A DNA stretch of 64,000 nucleotides. It comes from CAIQPS01 sp963783835 (GTDB lineage: Bacteria; Actinomycetota; Thermoleophilia; RBG-16-64-13). Location of the stretch: assembly GCA_963783835.1 (NCBI GenBank), contig CAWAOX010000013.1, forward strand, positions 248,001 to 312,000, in the 5' to 3' direction. Within the stretch, counting starts at the first letter, position 1. Each line of letters starts with the position of its first letter. This document shows, piece by piece, positions 26,627 to 34,418 of the stretch. The notes under the pieces are model-generated. The model made no database searches and was not told the DNA's origin. It saw nothing but the letters and a program-made list of their open reading frames with translations. The translations under genes were made by a program, and so were the position numbers.

Positions 26627-27387
26627 GCGCGAGAGACCGGACACAAGGAGCTGGCGGACGCGTCCGCACCCCGACGGACGCCTCCTATCTCAGGGATCTG
26701 TTCAACAACAGCGCCCGCTACTACGAGTCGGTGAACAAAGTCACCAGCATGGGACAGGTAGTCCTCTGGCGCAAAGAGGTGGTCTGGGCGGCGTCGCTCC
26801 ACCCGAGCGACCGCGTGCTGGACGCGTTCTGCGGCCCCGGAGGGCTGTCGGCAGAAGCCATACCCCAGCTCGGAAGCGGAGGCCGGCTGACCCTCGCCGA
26901 CCTCAGCCCCGTGATGCTCCACGAGGCGACGAAGCGGCTGGGCCCGATCCTGGTGAGCCGCGGCGAGGATCGGCCCCGGGTAGAGTACGTGGCCGGAGAC
27001 CTCCTTCGCCAAGACCTCGGTCTGCGGGACTTCGACGTGGTGTTCCTGGGCTGGGGGTTGCGGTACGTGGAAGACGTCGATGCGGCCCTGGCCCGGATGC
27101 GCTCCTTCCTCAAACCCGGAGGCCGCCTGGTGGTCCTGGAGTTCACCCGTCCGCCGCGCGTCAGTTGGGCCACTCCCGCCCACCTCTACTTCCGCTACGT
27201 GCTGCCGCAGATCGGCTCCTGGCTGGCCGGCGACAGGGAGCTGCACGAGTACCTGAGCGAATCGGCCGCGACGTTCCTGAGCGCGTCCGAGCTGGAAGGC
27301 GCCGTAGAGAACGCGGGGTTCGCCGCCCGTTCGTGCAGCAGCCATCTCGACGGCCTGGTGACGATCGTCGCCGCCACCGCTAACTAG
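26623..27387 (+). CDS. UbiE/MenG-like SAM methyltransferase
   Basis: 254 residues. LFNNSARYYESVNKVTSMGQVVLWRKE resembles the N-terminus of UbiE/MenG; SAM motif I VLDAFCGPGGLS, motif II DVVFLGWGLRYVEDVDAAL (UbiE has GLRN), then VLEFTRPP and YFRYVLPQIG plus YLSESAATF. This supports a quinone or similar aromatic C-methylation. Other menaquinone genes are absent, so the substrate is inferred. Translationally coupled to the kinase (ATGA). Confidence 0.85.
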   Translation: MSARDRTQGAGGRVRTPTDASYLRDLFNNSARYYESVNKVTSMGQVVLWRKEVVWAASLHPSDRVLDAFCGPGGLSAEAIPQLGSGGRLTLADLSPVMLHEATKRLGPILVSRGEDRPRVEYVAGDLLRQDLGLRDFDVVFLGWGLRYVEDVDAALARMRSFLKPGGRLVVLEFTRPPRVSWATPAHLYFRYVLPQIGSWLAGDRELHEYLSESAATFLSASELEGAVENAGFAARSCSSHLDGLVTIVAATAN

Positions 27388-27417
27388 CTTCCCCGGCCCG
27401 AAAGGAGAGGATTCCCC

Positions 27418-27855
27418 ATGTCCACCCGAGCCCAGATCGACGAGTTCTTGAGCCACCACGATCTTGCCCTTGTCCGCCCTTCGTCGACGATCCCCGTGCG
27501 GGGTGGCAGGATCGACGATGAGCTGGGGCCGAAGGGCTACAAGATCCAAGTGGTCTACCTCGATGGACCGGAGGGCACGCCCAAGTTGGGGAACCTGCCG
27601 CAGCCGGTCGAGGGAGCCATCATCGCGGTTCCCAAGGATCGCTCGGAGCAGGCGGTCCGCGAAGCTGTCGAAGCCGGTGTGCCGCGTCTGTGGATACAGA
27701 ACGGGTGCGAGTCCAAAGCTGCGGTCGAGCTGGCCGAAAAGAGCGGCGTTCCGCTGGTGTACGGGCATTGCGTGATGATGTACGCCGAGCCGGTCCAGTC
27801 GGTGCACGCCTTCCACCGCTGGCTGGCGAAGGTGTTCGGGAGCCTGGCGAAGTAG
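27418..27855 (+). CDS. CoA-binding domain protein (YccU-like)
   Basis: 145 residues with a Rossmann-type fold: LALVRPSSTIPVRGG, GYKIQVVYLDGP, EGAIIAVPKDRSEQAVREAVEAGVPRLWIQNGCESK. This matches the single-domain CoA-binding family found in acyl-CoA synthetases and alone in bacteria. Here the canonical GAS-P-R loop is altered to RPSSTI. SD AAAGGAGAGG. Probably binds CoA or a nucleotide. Confidence 0.85.
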   Translation: MSTRAQIDEFLSHHDLALVRPSSTIPVRGGRIDDELGPKGYKIQVVYLDGPEGTPKLGNLPQPVEGAIIAVPKDRSEQAVREAVEAGVPRLWIQNGCESKAAVELAEKSGVPLVYGHCVMMYAEPVQSVHAFHRWLAKVFGSLAK

Positions 27856-27925
27856 GCGGGGGCGCGGTTCTGCCCCTCTCGACTCCGCCCGCAGCCGTCA
27901 AACCTGCTGACCCGCCCACCGGCGT

Positions 27926-28870
27926 ATGACGCCCGGACTCTGGGGAGCACTGTCCGCAGTCTCCTGGGGCACCTGCGACTTCCTCGCGCGGTTCACCGGC
28001 CGCGCAGCCGGATACGTCAACGCCCTGCTCGGGATGCTCTTTGCGAGTTCGTTGTTCTTGAGTCTCTGGATCGTGCTGAGCGGGGCGGATCTCGTGTGGG
28101 CATCCTCCAGTGTGGTCCTTCTCGTCTTCGCCGGCGTATGCAGTTTGATCGGCTACCTCTTCCTCTACTGGGCGTTCACGCGGGGGCCGGTGAGCGTGGC
28201 CGCTCCCATAGCCGGGAGCTACCCCGCCCTGGTGGTGCTGATAGCAGTGGTGATGGGAAGCCGCCCATCGGCTCTGCAGTGGGCCGGCACCGCGATCATC
28301 CTCACCGGGGTCGTCATAGTGGCGCGGGGAGGTGTGGAGACAGCGGGCGCGGAGGGAGGCGCCGCCGGCCCCCCTGAAGCGCTGCAGGCGAGGGCGCAAG
28401 GCGCGCCGGGAGCAGCCCAGGCGTTCGCACTCCGGATCGTCCCGGCCAAACGAGGCACGGTGATCGCCGCCGCGCTGTCCGCCCTCGCCTGGGCCTTCAT
28501 GATCAGCGCCACGCAAGAAGTAGCGCCGACGGTAGGGAGCCTCGAGACCATCTGGCTTCCCCGTGTGGTCGCCCTAGGGCTGCTCGCCGCCACACTCGGG
28601 CTGCGCTGGGTCCGCGGCCGGCCCCGCCCGACCGTACCCGGCCGGTGGTGGCCGGTCATAGCCGTGCAGGCGGGACTCGACGTCGTCGGCTACTACACCC
28701 TCTACACAGCCGCGACCGGGCCAAACCCGGAGATCGCGGCCATGGCCTCGTCCGCCTACTACGTGATAACCGTCCTCCTTGGGCGCATCGTCCTCAAGGA
28801 ACGTATAAGCCTTCCCCAGGTCGGGGGTATCGCCATGGTGTTCGGAGGCGTCGTCCTGCTGTCGATGTAG
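27926..28870 (+). CDS. EamA/DMT-family transporter (copy 1)
   Basis: 314 residues, ten predicted helices in two EamA repeats (GLWGALSAVSWGTCDFLAR; VIAAALSALAWAFMIS), joined by an Ala/Gly-rich loop of ~50 residues. Ends LPQVGGIAMVFGGVVLLSM, typical of the family. Likely metabolite efflux or exchange; substrate unknown. No SD is visible before the ATG. A second EamA protein is at 49645-50655. Confidence 0.9.
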   Translation: MTPGLWGALSAVSWGTCDFLARFTGRAAGYVNALLGMLFASSLFLSLWIVLSGADLVWASSSVVLLVFAGVCSLIGYLFLYWAFTRGPVSVAAPIAGSYPALVVLIAVVMGSRPSALQWAGTAIILTGVVIVARGGVETAGAEGGAAGPPEALQARAQGAPGAAQAFALRIVPAKRGTVIAAALSALAWAFMISATQEVAPTVGSLETIWLPRVVALGLLAATLGLRWVRGRPRPTVPGRWWPVIAVQAGLDVVGYYTLYTAATGPNPEIAAMASSAYYVITVLLGRIVLKERISLPQVGGIAMVFGGVVLLSM

Positions 28871-28930
28871 CGCCGACCACCGCCCGCCGGCTCGACGGCC
28901 CCGCCCGCAAACGCGGGTCGGCCGGCGACA

Positions 28931-29593
28931 CTACCCGTCCTTGTGGGTGAGCCGCCGGTAGTACGAGTGCGAAGTGTAGAGTGCCGCTACCGGGTTGTGG
29001 CCGAGCACCCGGTCCTTGGCGACCAGAACGGTGGCCGGCGCCTTGGAGTTCATGAAGAACATGCTGTCGTGGCCCACGCAGAGGCCGATGACGACGTTGA
29101 ACTCGGTCCCGGCCTCGGCGAGGAGGGCAGCCTGTCCCACCGGACTGCACAGGGGTTCGAAGTCCCCGGGCCGGACCTTCTCCTCGTCGGCGATGCCGAC
29201 GTCCTCCTTATCGATGGAGCCGACCTTGCAGCAGACGGTGGAGACCTCGAAATCACCCGCCAGGAAGATATCCCGAGCCGCTCTGGCCTCCAGCATCAGT
29301 CCTGCGCAATGCGCTATCCCCAGATGCCGCCAGCCCATCCGCCGGGCGAAGTCCATGATCTCCTCCACCCGGGTAGCTTCGCAGTAGCCGGCGGCTTCGG
29401 TCCGCGCCGACTCGACAGCCATCCGCTGCAGATCCGGCTCCCGGAGATACCTGTCCCGGACCTCGCCGAGTAACTCCGACTCCGCCGGCATGGGGCAGAA
29501 CTTCGGCGCGGCTTTGGTTCCCGGCGCGGCGGTGCACGCCGCCACGCGGCATGTCGCGCAATCCGGACCGTCGTAGTGAGAGGTATCTGACAT
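28931..29593 (-). CDS. DUF1847 cysteine-rich metal-binding protein
   Basis: 220 residues. Many conserved cysteines: CATCRVAAC, KFCPMP, AHCAGLMLEARA, STVCCKVG, LCSPVGQA, GLCVGHDSMF. This pattern defines DUF1847, putative metal- or Fe-S-binding proteins common in anaerobes. ATG 29593, with a GTG one codon upstream. Divergent from the DUF763 gene, sharing a short intergenic region of ~50 bases. Function not established. Confidence 0.9.
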   Translation of the reverse strand: MSDTSHYDGPDCATCRVAACTAAPGTKAAPKFCPMPAESELLGEVRDRYLREPDLQRMAVESARTEAAGYCEATRVEEIMDFARRMGWRHLGIAHCAGLMLEARAARDIFLAGDFEVSTVCCKVGSIDKEDVGIADEEKVRPGDFEPLCSPVGQAALLAEAGTEFNVVIGLCVGHDSMFFMNSKAPATVLVAKDRVLGHNPVAALYTSHSYYRRLTHKDG

Positions 29594-29634
29594 CACACCG
29601 CCATGTTACCGCCTGTCCCGTCCGGGCGGGGAGC

Positions 29635-29640
29635 TATCCT
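29635..29640 (+). promoter_or_regulatory. -10 box for leaderless DUF763 transcript
   Basis: TATCCT, 8 bases before ATG 29649 (5 before GTG 29646); no SD seen. Confidence 0.4.
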
Positions 29641-29648
29641 TTTCGGTG

Positions 29649-30764
29649 ATGAGGACAGGAACAGCCAATCTTCCCCTCCACGGCGGCAAGGCGCCGGCGT
29701 GGCTGTTCTCCCGCATGCGCCTGCTCGCCCGGGAGATCACCCTGGCCATCGCGAGCGAGTACGGGCCGGGCGAGATGCTCCTTCGCCTATCCGATCCAGC
29801 GTGGTTTCAAGCCTTCGGCGCCGTCCTGGGGTTCGACTGGCACAGCTCGGGCGTCACGACGACCGTGTGCGGGGCGCTCAAGGACGGCCTGCGCGGGCTG
29901 GAGCACGAGTCGGGGCTGCTGGTCGCCGGTGGCAAAGGGGGCGTATCGCGCAAGACGCCGACCGAGATCGAGGCGGCGTCGGCCTCGGGCACCCTGGCGA
30001 TCGAACCGCAGGGTCTGGTCTACGCCAGCAAGATGGCCGCGAAGGTCGACAGCGCCGGACTGCAGGATGGGTTCCAGATCTACCACCACAGCTTCTTCTT
30101 CACCCGCGATGGCAAATGGGCGGTCGTCCAGCAGGGGATGAACGACGCGAGCGGGATGGCCCGGCGTTACCATTGGCTGAGCGACTCGGTCACCGACTTC
30201 GTCGTGGAACCCCACCAGGCAATCGCCTCCCAGGCGGCCGGCACCGGCGTGATGAACCTCGTGGCAAAGACGAGCGTACCGGCTCAACGCACCGTGACCG
30301 AGCTCTCCCACGAGCCGCCGGATCGCGTCATCGCGCAACTCGACCGTCTGAAGACCCTGTCGATGCCCCGGCGGCACGCCGTTGAACTGAGCGACATCCG
30401 GCCCGAGAACCTCAAGAAGGCGTTCCTCTCCACCTACGAGCGGCAGGCGGAGGACTTCGAGACGCTTCTCGGCTTGCCGGGCATCGGGCCGAAGACCGTC
30501 AGGGCCCTCGCCCTCATCGCCGAACTGGTGTACGACACCCCGGCCAGCCGGTCCGACCCGGCCCTTTTCAGCTACGCCCACGGCGGCAAGGACGGCTTCC
30601 CCTACCCGGTGGACCGCCCTACGTACGACCGCAACATCGAGATCCTCGGCGCCGCCGTAGCCCAAGCGAAAATCGGGAGAAACGAACGGCTCGAGGCGCT
30701 GCGGCGGCTCGCCGCCGTCTCGCGGAGGGCCGAGCTTGCGGGTGCAGGCAGGCGTCCCGCATGA
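29649..30764 (+). CDS. DUF763 domain protein
   Basis: 371 residues. MRTGTANLPLHGGKAPAWLF at the N-terminus, GGKGGVSRKTP, YHHSFFFTRDGKWAVVQQGM, and a helix-hairpin-helix-like GLPGIGPKTVRALALIAEL near residue 280 are hallmarks of DUF763. The HhH suggests nucleic-acid contact. Family members are frequent in archaea and thermophiles; no biochemical role is assigned. GTG 29646 is an alternative start. Confidence 0.9.
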   Translation: MRTGTANLPLHGGKAPAWLFSRMRLLAREITLAIASEYGPGEMLLRLSDPAWFQAFGAVLGFDWHSSGVTTTVCGALKDGLRGLEHESGLLVAGGKGGVSRKTPTEIEAASASGTLAIEPQGLVYASKMAAKVDSAGLQDGFQIYHHSFFFTRDGKWAVVQQGMNDASGMARRYHWLSDSVTDFVVEPHQAIASQAAGTGVMNLVAKTSVPAQRTVTELSHEPPDRVIAQLDRLKTLSMPRRHAVELSDIRPENLKKAFLSTYERQAEDFETLLGLPGIGPKTVRALALIAELVYDTPASRSDPALFSYAHGGKDGFPYPVDRPTYDRNIEILGAAVAQAKIGRNERLEALRRLAAVSRRAELAGAGRRPA

Positions 30765-30801
30765 CCGGCGCCGCCGGATCCTGCTGCACGCTCTTACCTA
30801 C

Positions 30802-30807
30802 TACAAT
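30802..30807 (+). promoter_or_regulatory. -10 box upstream of the PatB-like gene
   Basis: TACAAT followed after 6 bases by ATG 30814, which is one base out of frame with the enzyme. See the PatB-like entry. Confidence 0.4.
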
Positions 30808-30844
30808 GAGCCGATGAACGATCCGACGAACAAGATGACGAGCG

Positions 30845-32044
30845 ATGCGACGAACGGCGGGCCCGCAGTTCGACTTCGACACGGTGATCGATCGCCGAGG
30901 CACGGCCAGTTTCAAGTGGGACAGATATGGAGGTCGCGACGTCATTCCGCTTTGGGTGGCCGACATGGACTTCCGCTCGCCCCCGGCCGTTGTGGCGGCG
31001 CTGCGGGAGCGGGCGGCCCACGGCGTCTACGGCTACACCCACGCTTCGGACGAACTGGAGACGACGGTGCAGGCGATGCTCGCCCGGGACTACTCCTGGG
31101 AGGTCCCGGTTCCGTGGCTGGTCTGGCTGCCGGGCCTGGTATCCGGTCTGAACGTCTTGTGCCGGGCGGTGGGAATCGCCGGGGACGAGGTGGCCACCTT
31201 CGTCCCCATATATCCACCCTTCCTCTCCGCCCCTGGTTTCGGCGAGCGGTCCGTCGTTCGGGTACCGCTGGTTCTGTCGCCCTCCGGCGGAACCGCTCCG
31301 GGGGAGACCGCGGTCCCGGGACGCTGGGAGATGGATCTGGACCTGCTGGAGCACGCCCTCACCTCCCACACCAGGTTGCTGCTGCTCTGCTCGCCCCACA
31401 ACCCTACGGGCCGGGTGTGGTCGCGGGCGGAACTGGACGCGCTCGCCGATGTGGCATGCCGTTACAACCTTGTCATCGGGTCCGACGAGGTGCACGCGGG
31501 GCTGGTCCTCGACGACGACAAACGCCACATCCCCATCGCCGCGCTCGGCGAGCATATCGCGGCCCGCACCATCACTCTGATGGCCCCCAGCAAGACCTTC
31601 AACATCCCGGGCCTGGGCTGCTCGTTCGCGGTGATCTCCGACCCTTCGCTGCGCCGGGACTTCTGCCAGGCGATGGAGGGCATCGTCCCCCATGTCAACC
31701 TGTTCGGGTACGTGGCGACTCAAGCCGCCTATGAAGACGGAGGCCCGTGGCTGGGAGCCCTGCTCGCCTACCTGCGGGGCAACCGGGATCTGGTGGAGAA
31801 CGAGATCGGCGCTATGCCGGGTCTGAGCGTCGCACACGTCGAGGCCACCTACCTGGCCTGGATCGACGCTCGGGATTCGGGATTGTCGGATCCGGCCAGA
31901 GACTTCGAGAGGGCGGGGGTGGGACTCTCCGACGGAGCGGAGTTCGGCGCTCCAGGCTTCGTCCGCCTCAACTTCGGGTGCAGCAGATCGCTCCTGGCCG
32001 AAGGTCTCTCACGGATGAGTACCGCCCTGCGCAGTTCGGGGTAG
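30845..32044 (+). CDS. MalY/PatB-type PLP enzyme (cystathionine beta-lyase/aminotransferase)
   Basis: 399 residues. FDFDTVIDRRGTASFKWDRYG start, IPLWVADMDFRSPPAV, CSPHNPTGRVW, SDEVHAGLVLD and Schiff-base region MAPSKTFNIPGLGCSF (Lys). PatB cleaves C-S bonds of cystathionine/cysteine. In-frame ATG 30845 has no SD. A promoter-like TACAAT and ATG 30814 precede it in the -1 register; removing one base in GGCGGGCCC would join MNDPTNKMTSDATNGG to PQFDFD, so the true start may be 30814. Confidence 0.9.
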   Translation: MRRTAGPQFDFDTVIDRRGTASFKWDRYGGRDVIPLWVADMDFRSPPAVVAALRERAAHGVYGYTHASDELETTVQAMLARDYSWEVPVPWLVWLPGLVSGLNVLCRAVGIAGDEVATFVPIYPPFLSAPGFGERSVVRVPLVLSPSGGTAPGETAVPGRWEMDLDLLEHALTSHTRLLLLCSPHNPTGRVWSRAELDALADVACRYNLVIGSDEVHAGLVLDDDKRHIPIAALGEHIAARTITLMAPSKTFNIPGLGCSFAVISDPSLRRDFCQAMEGIVPHVNLFGYVATQAAYEDGGPWLGALLAYLRGNRDLVENEIGAMPGLSVAHVEATYLAWIDARDSGLSDPARDFERAGVGLSDGAEFGAPGFVRLNFGCSRSLLAEGLSRMSTALRSSG

Positions 32045-32151
32045 CCGCGAAGGTCTTCCAGATGCTCACGCCACCGGAGGTGTTTACCCCCGCCCATGGC
32101 CTCATCAACGGGCGGAAGGCGACGACAATTGGGCGGCCCTCTCCGCAATTT

Positions 32152-32190
32152 TATCCGGGTGATATTGATGCGCGATTTCTATCCGGGTAA
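32152..32190 (+). repeat. Direct repeat TATCCGGGTRA flanking the -35 box
   Basis: TATCCGGGTGA (32152-32162) and TATCCGGGTAA (32180-32190), exactly 28 bases apart; the second overlaps the -10 box. Candidate operator. Confidence 0.5.
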
Positions 32191-32193
32191 AAT
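32165..32193 (+). promoter_or_regulatory. Sigma70-like promoter for DUF2239 gene
   Basis: TTGATG (32165-32170), 17-base spacer, TAAAAT (32188-32193); SD GGGGAG at 32218-32223 precedes ATG 32230. Confidence 0.6.
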
Positions 32194-32229
32194 AGCTCCC
32201 ACACGATATCCATCATAGGGGAGCAGAAG

Positions 32230-32943
32230 ATGAGCGAGACCAGTGGCCGGCACACGTCCGGCGGGATTACTCCAGACCAGGGCACCCCCGGCCCAGGCAC
32301 TTCCTGCGTTGCCTTTGCAGGCCACACCTGCGTCGCGTCCGGTGTCCTGCCCGATGTCGCGCGGGAAGTGAGGACTCTGCTCGATGCCCAGCCGGCGACG
32401 ACCGTCCTCATCCTCGATGCCTGCACCAGCGAGCCGATCGAGGTGGACCTCCGGGGCACACCCGCGGAGGTTTTCGCCCGTCTTGCGGCAGCGAGTCAAG
32501 AGCTCGCCACGGTCCCCGGGTCGGATGGGCGCACCACGACGGACGGGGTTGCAGCGGCGCCGGATGAGGGCCGAGCGCCCGGGCGGCCCCGCCTGGGGGT
32601 GGTGGCGCGCGAAGTCACGTTGCTGCCCCGGCACTGGAAGTGGTTGAGCGAGCAGCCCGGGGGCGCTTCGGTCACGCTCCGCAAGCTCGTTGAGGAGGCG
32701 CGGCGCTCCTACGCGGGCGAGATCCGGGTACGACGCACCCGGGAGAGCTGCTATCGCTTCATGAATACGATAGCCGGTAACGAACCGGGTTTCGAAGAGG
32801 CCCTCCGGGCGCTCTATGCCGATGACCCTGCGCGGTTCGCCGCTGTCACCGAGGGCTGGCCGGCAGACGTACGGGACCACGCGCGCCAGCTGGCAGCCGA
32901 CAGCTTCAGCGACCCCATTCCACAATCGCGGTCCGGGGGCTAA
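32230..32943 (+). CDS. DUF2239 family protein
   Basis: 237 residues. CVAFAGHTCVASGVLPDVA; a variable linker (residues ~95-120); PRLGVVAREVTLLPRHWKWLSEQPGGASVTLRKLVEEARR; CYRFMNTIAGNEPGFEEALRALY. These match DUF2239 and show it is intact. The helical second half may be DNA- or protein-binding; function unknown. Has its own promoter with a direct repeat. Thirty-nine bases before the radical SAM gene. Confidence 0.9.
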   Translation: MSETSGRHTSGGITPDQGTPGPGTSCVAFAGHTCVASGVLPDVAREVRTLLDAQPATTVLILDACTSEPIEVDLRGTPAEVFARLAAASQELATVPGSDGRTTTDGVAAAPDEGRAPGRPRLGVVAREVTLLPRHWKWLSEQPGGASVTLRKLVEEARRSYAGEIRVRRTRESCYRFMNTIAGNEPGFEEALRALYADDPARFAAVTEGWPADVRDHARQLAADSFSDPIPQSRSGG

Positions 32944-32945
32944 CA

Positions 32946-32951
32946 TATAAT
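32946..32951 (+). promoter_or_regulatory. -10 box before the radical SAM gene
   Basis: Perfect TATAAT; no good -35 at 17 bases. SD AAGGAGGG (32972-32979) and GTG 32983 follow. Confidence 0.45.
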
Positions 32952-32982
32952 CTCGATTCGCGACTGTCGCCAAGGAGGGCGT

Positions 32983-34383
32983 GTGGGTCACGTAGACGGG
33001 CTCTACAACGGCATGCAGCGCCGGGCCATCAAGAAGATGCTCGCTCTCGTCGCCGACGAGGACAAGACGAAGATCCTCCGAGCGTTCAAGTTCGCGGAGA
33101 TGATCGCTCCCGACGGCGATAAGCGCACCGTCCACCTCCTCCGCGAAAAGATCCAGGAAGACCATCCGGCGCTTCTCCTGATCCGGCGGGCCATCGGGCG
33201 GCTCAGCCCGGTCTGCCGCGACCGGTTCATCGAGAATGTGATCGTCAACGATCTTTTGCGCGGGCAGGCCAAGCGAAGCAAGTTGATGGAGAAGACCGGC
33301 ATGATGGCCCCCCTGACCATCCTGGTGAGCCCCACCATGCGCTGCAACCTCACCTGTGAGGGCTGCTACGCCTCGGAGTACTCCCCCGACCAGGACCTCG
33401 ACCCGGCCCTTCTACAGCGCATCATCGACGAGGGGAACGAGATGGGAGTTTATCTCTTCACCTTCCTCGGAGGCGAGCCCCTTCTCTATAGTGGACTCCT
33501 CGATCTCGCCCGGGCCAACCCCGATTCGTTCTTCCAGATCTTCACCAACGGGACGCTCGTGACCGACGACGTCGTCGGGCAGATGGCAGAACTAGGGAAC
33601 GTAGCTCCCATGTTGAGCATCGACGGAACTCCCGAATTCACCGACTGGCGGCGAGGGGCCGGCGTGCACGCGCGGGTCATGAAGGCGATGGACCGGCTCG
33701 GACAGACCGGGGTTCTTTTTGGCTATTCGGCGACGGTCACCAGCAAGAACTGGTCGACGCTCATCAGCGACGAGTTCGTCGACGCGGTCATGGAGAAAGG
33801 AGCCTCTCTCGGCTGGCACTTCCTCTACATGCCCATCGGCCGCGAGCCGAGCGTGGAGCTCATGCCCACTCCGGCTCAGCGGGAGGAGTTCCGCCAGGGT
33901 GTCGTCCGCATCCGGGAGACCAAACCCCTATTCGCGGTCGATTTCTGGGGCGACGCCCCCTGGGTGGGAGGCTGCATCGCGGGGCGCCACTATCTGCACA
34001 TCACCAGCGAGGGCTGGGTGGAACCGTGCATCTTCACCCATTTCGCGACCGACAACATCAAGGACGTCAGCCTCATGGAGGCGTTCAACTCCCCTTACTT
34101 CAGGCAGATCCGCACCCGGCAGCCGTACAGCGACAACCTGCTCAGGCCGTGCATGTGGATCGATAACCCCGCCTGTGCGCGGGAGATCATGGCCGTGAGC
34201 GGCGCTCGGCCCACGCACGAGGGCGCCGATTCCATGCTCGGCCTCGAGAAAGAGCTCGACGCCTACTCGGCGGAGTGCGGTGCGATACTCGATCCCGCCT
34301 GGGAATGCCTGCGCGAGACGATGCCGTCCAAAGGCCGGGTCAAACCGCGGCCCGATGAGGGAGTCACTTCTATAGCCAGCTAG
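32983..34383 (+). CDS. Radical SAM protein with C-terminal Cys-rich (SPASM-like) region
   Basis: 466 residues, GTG start. [4Fe-4S]/SAM motif CNLTCEGC (C-x3-C-x2-C) at ~residue 120, FLGGEPLL and FTNGTL, then LSIDGTPEFTDWRRG. After ~340 further Cys: GGCIAGRHYLHITSEGWVEPCIFTH, RPCMW, NPAC, suggesting auxiliary cluster(s). An N-terminal ~100-residue helical region is extra. No precursor peptide is obvious nearby. Its 3' end is 35 bases from the convergent sulfatase gene, so a sulfatase-maturating role can be considered, but CxxxCxxC proteins of this branch are diverse. Confidence 0.88.
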   Translation: MGHVDGLYNGMQRRAIKKMLALVADEDKTKILRAFKFAEMIAPDGDKRTVHLLREKIQEDHPALLLIRRAIGRLSPVCRDRFIENVIVNDLLRGQAKRSKLMEKTGMMAPLTILVSPTMRCNLTCEGCYASEYSPDQDLDPALLQRIIDEGNEMGVYLFTFLGGEPLLYSGLLDLARANPDSFFQIFTNGTLVTDDVVGQMAELGNVAPMLSIDGTPEFTDWRRGAGVHARVMKAMDRLGQTGVLFGYSATVTSKNWSTLISDEFVDAVMEKGASLGWHFLYMPIGREPSVELMPTPAQREEFRQGVVRIRETKPLFAVDFWGDAPWVGGCIAGRHYLHITSEGWVEPCIFTHFATDNIKDVSLMEAFNSPYFRQIRTRQPYSDNLLRPCMWIDNPACAREIMAVSGARPTHEGADSMLGLEKELDAYSAECGAILDPAWECLRETMPSKGRVKPRPDEGVTSIAS

Positions 34384-34418
34384 AGGCAGGGCGTCCGCGG
34401 CAGCGCCGTCGACGGAGC

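Noticed and set aside
28903..28918. Hairpin CCCGC-AAAC-GCGGG as terminator
   Set aside because: Only five base pairs in very GC-rich DNA; too weak to list.
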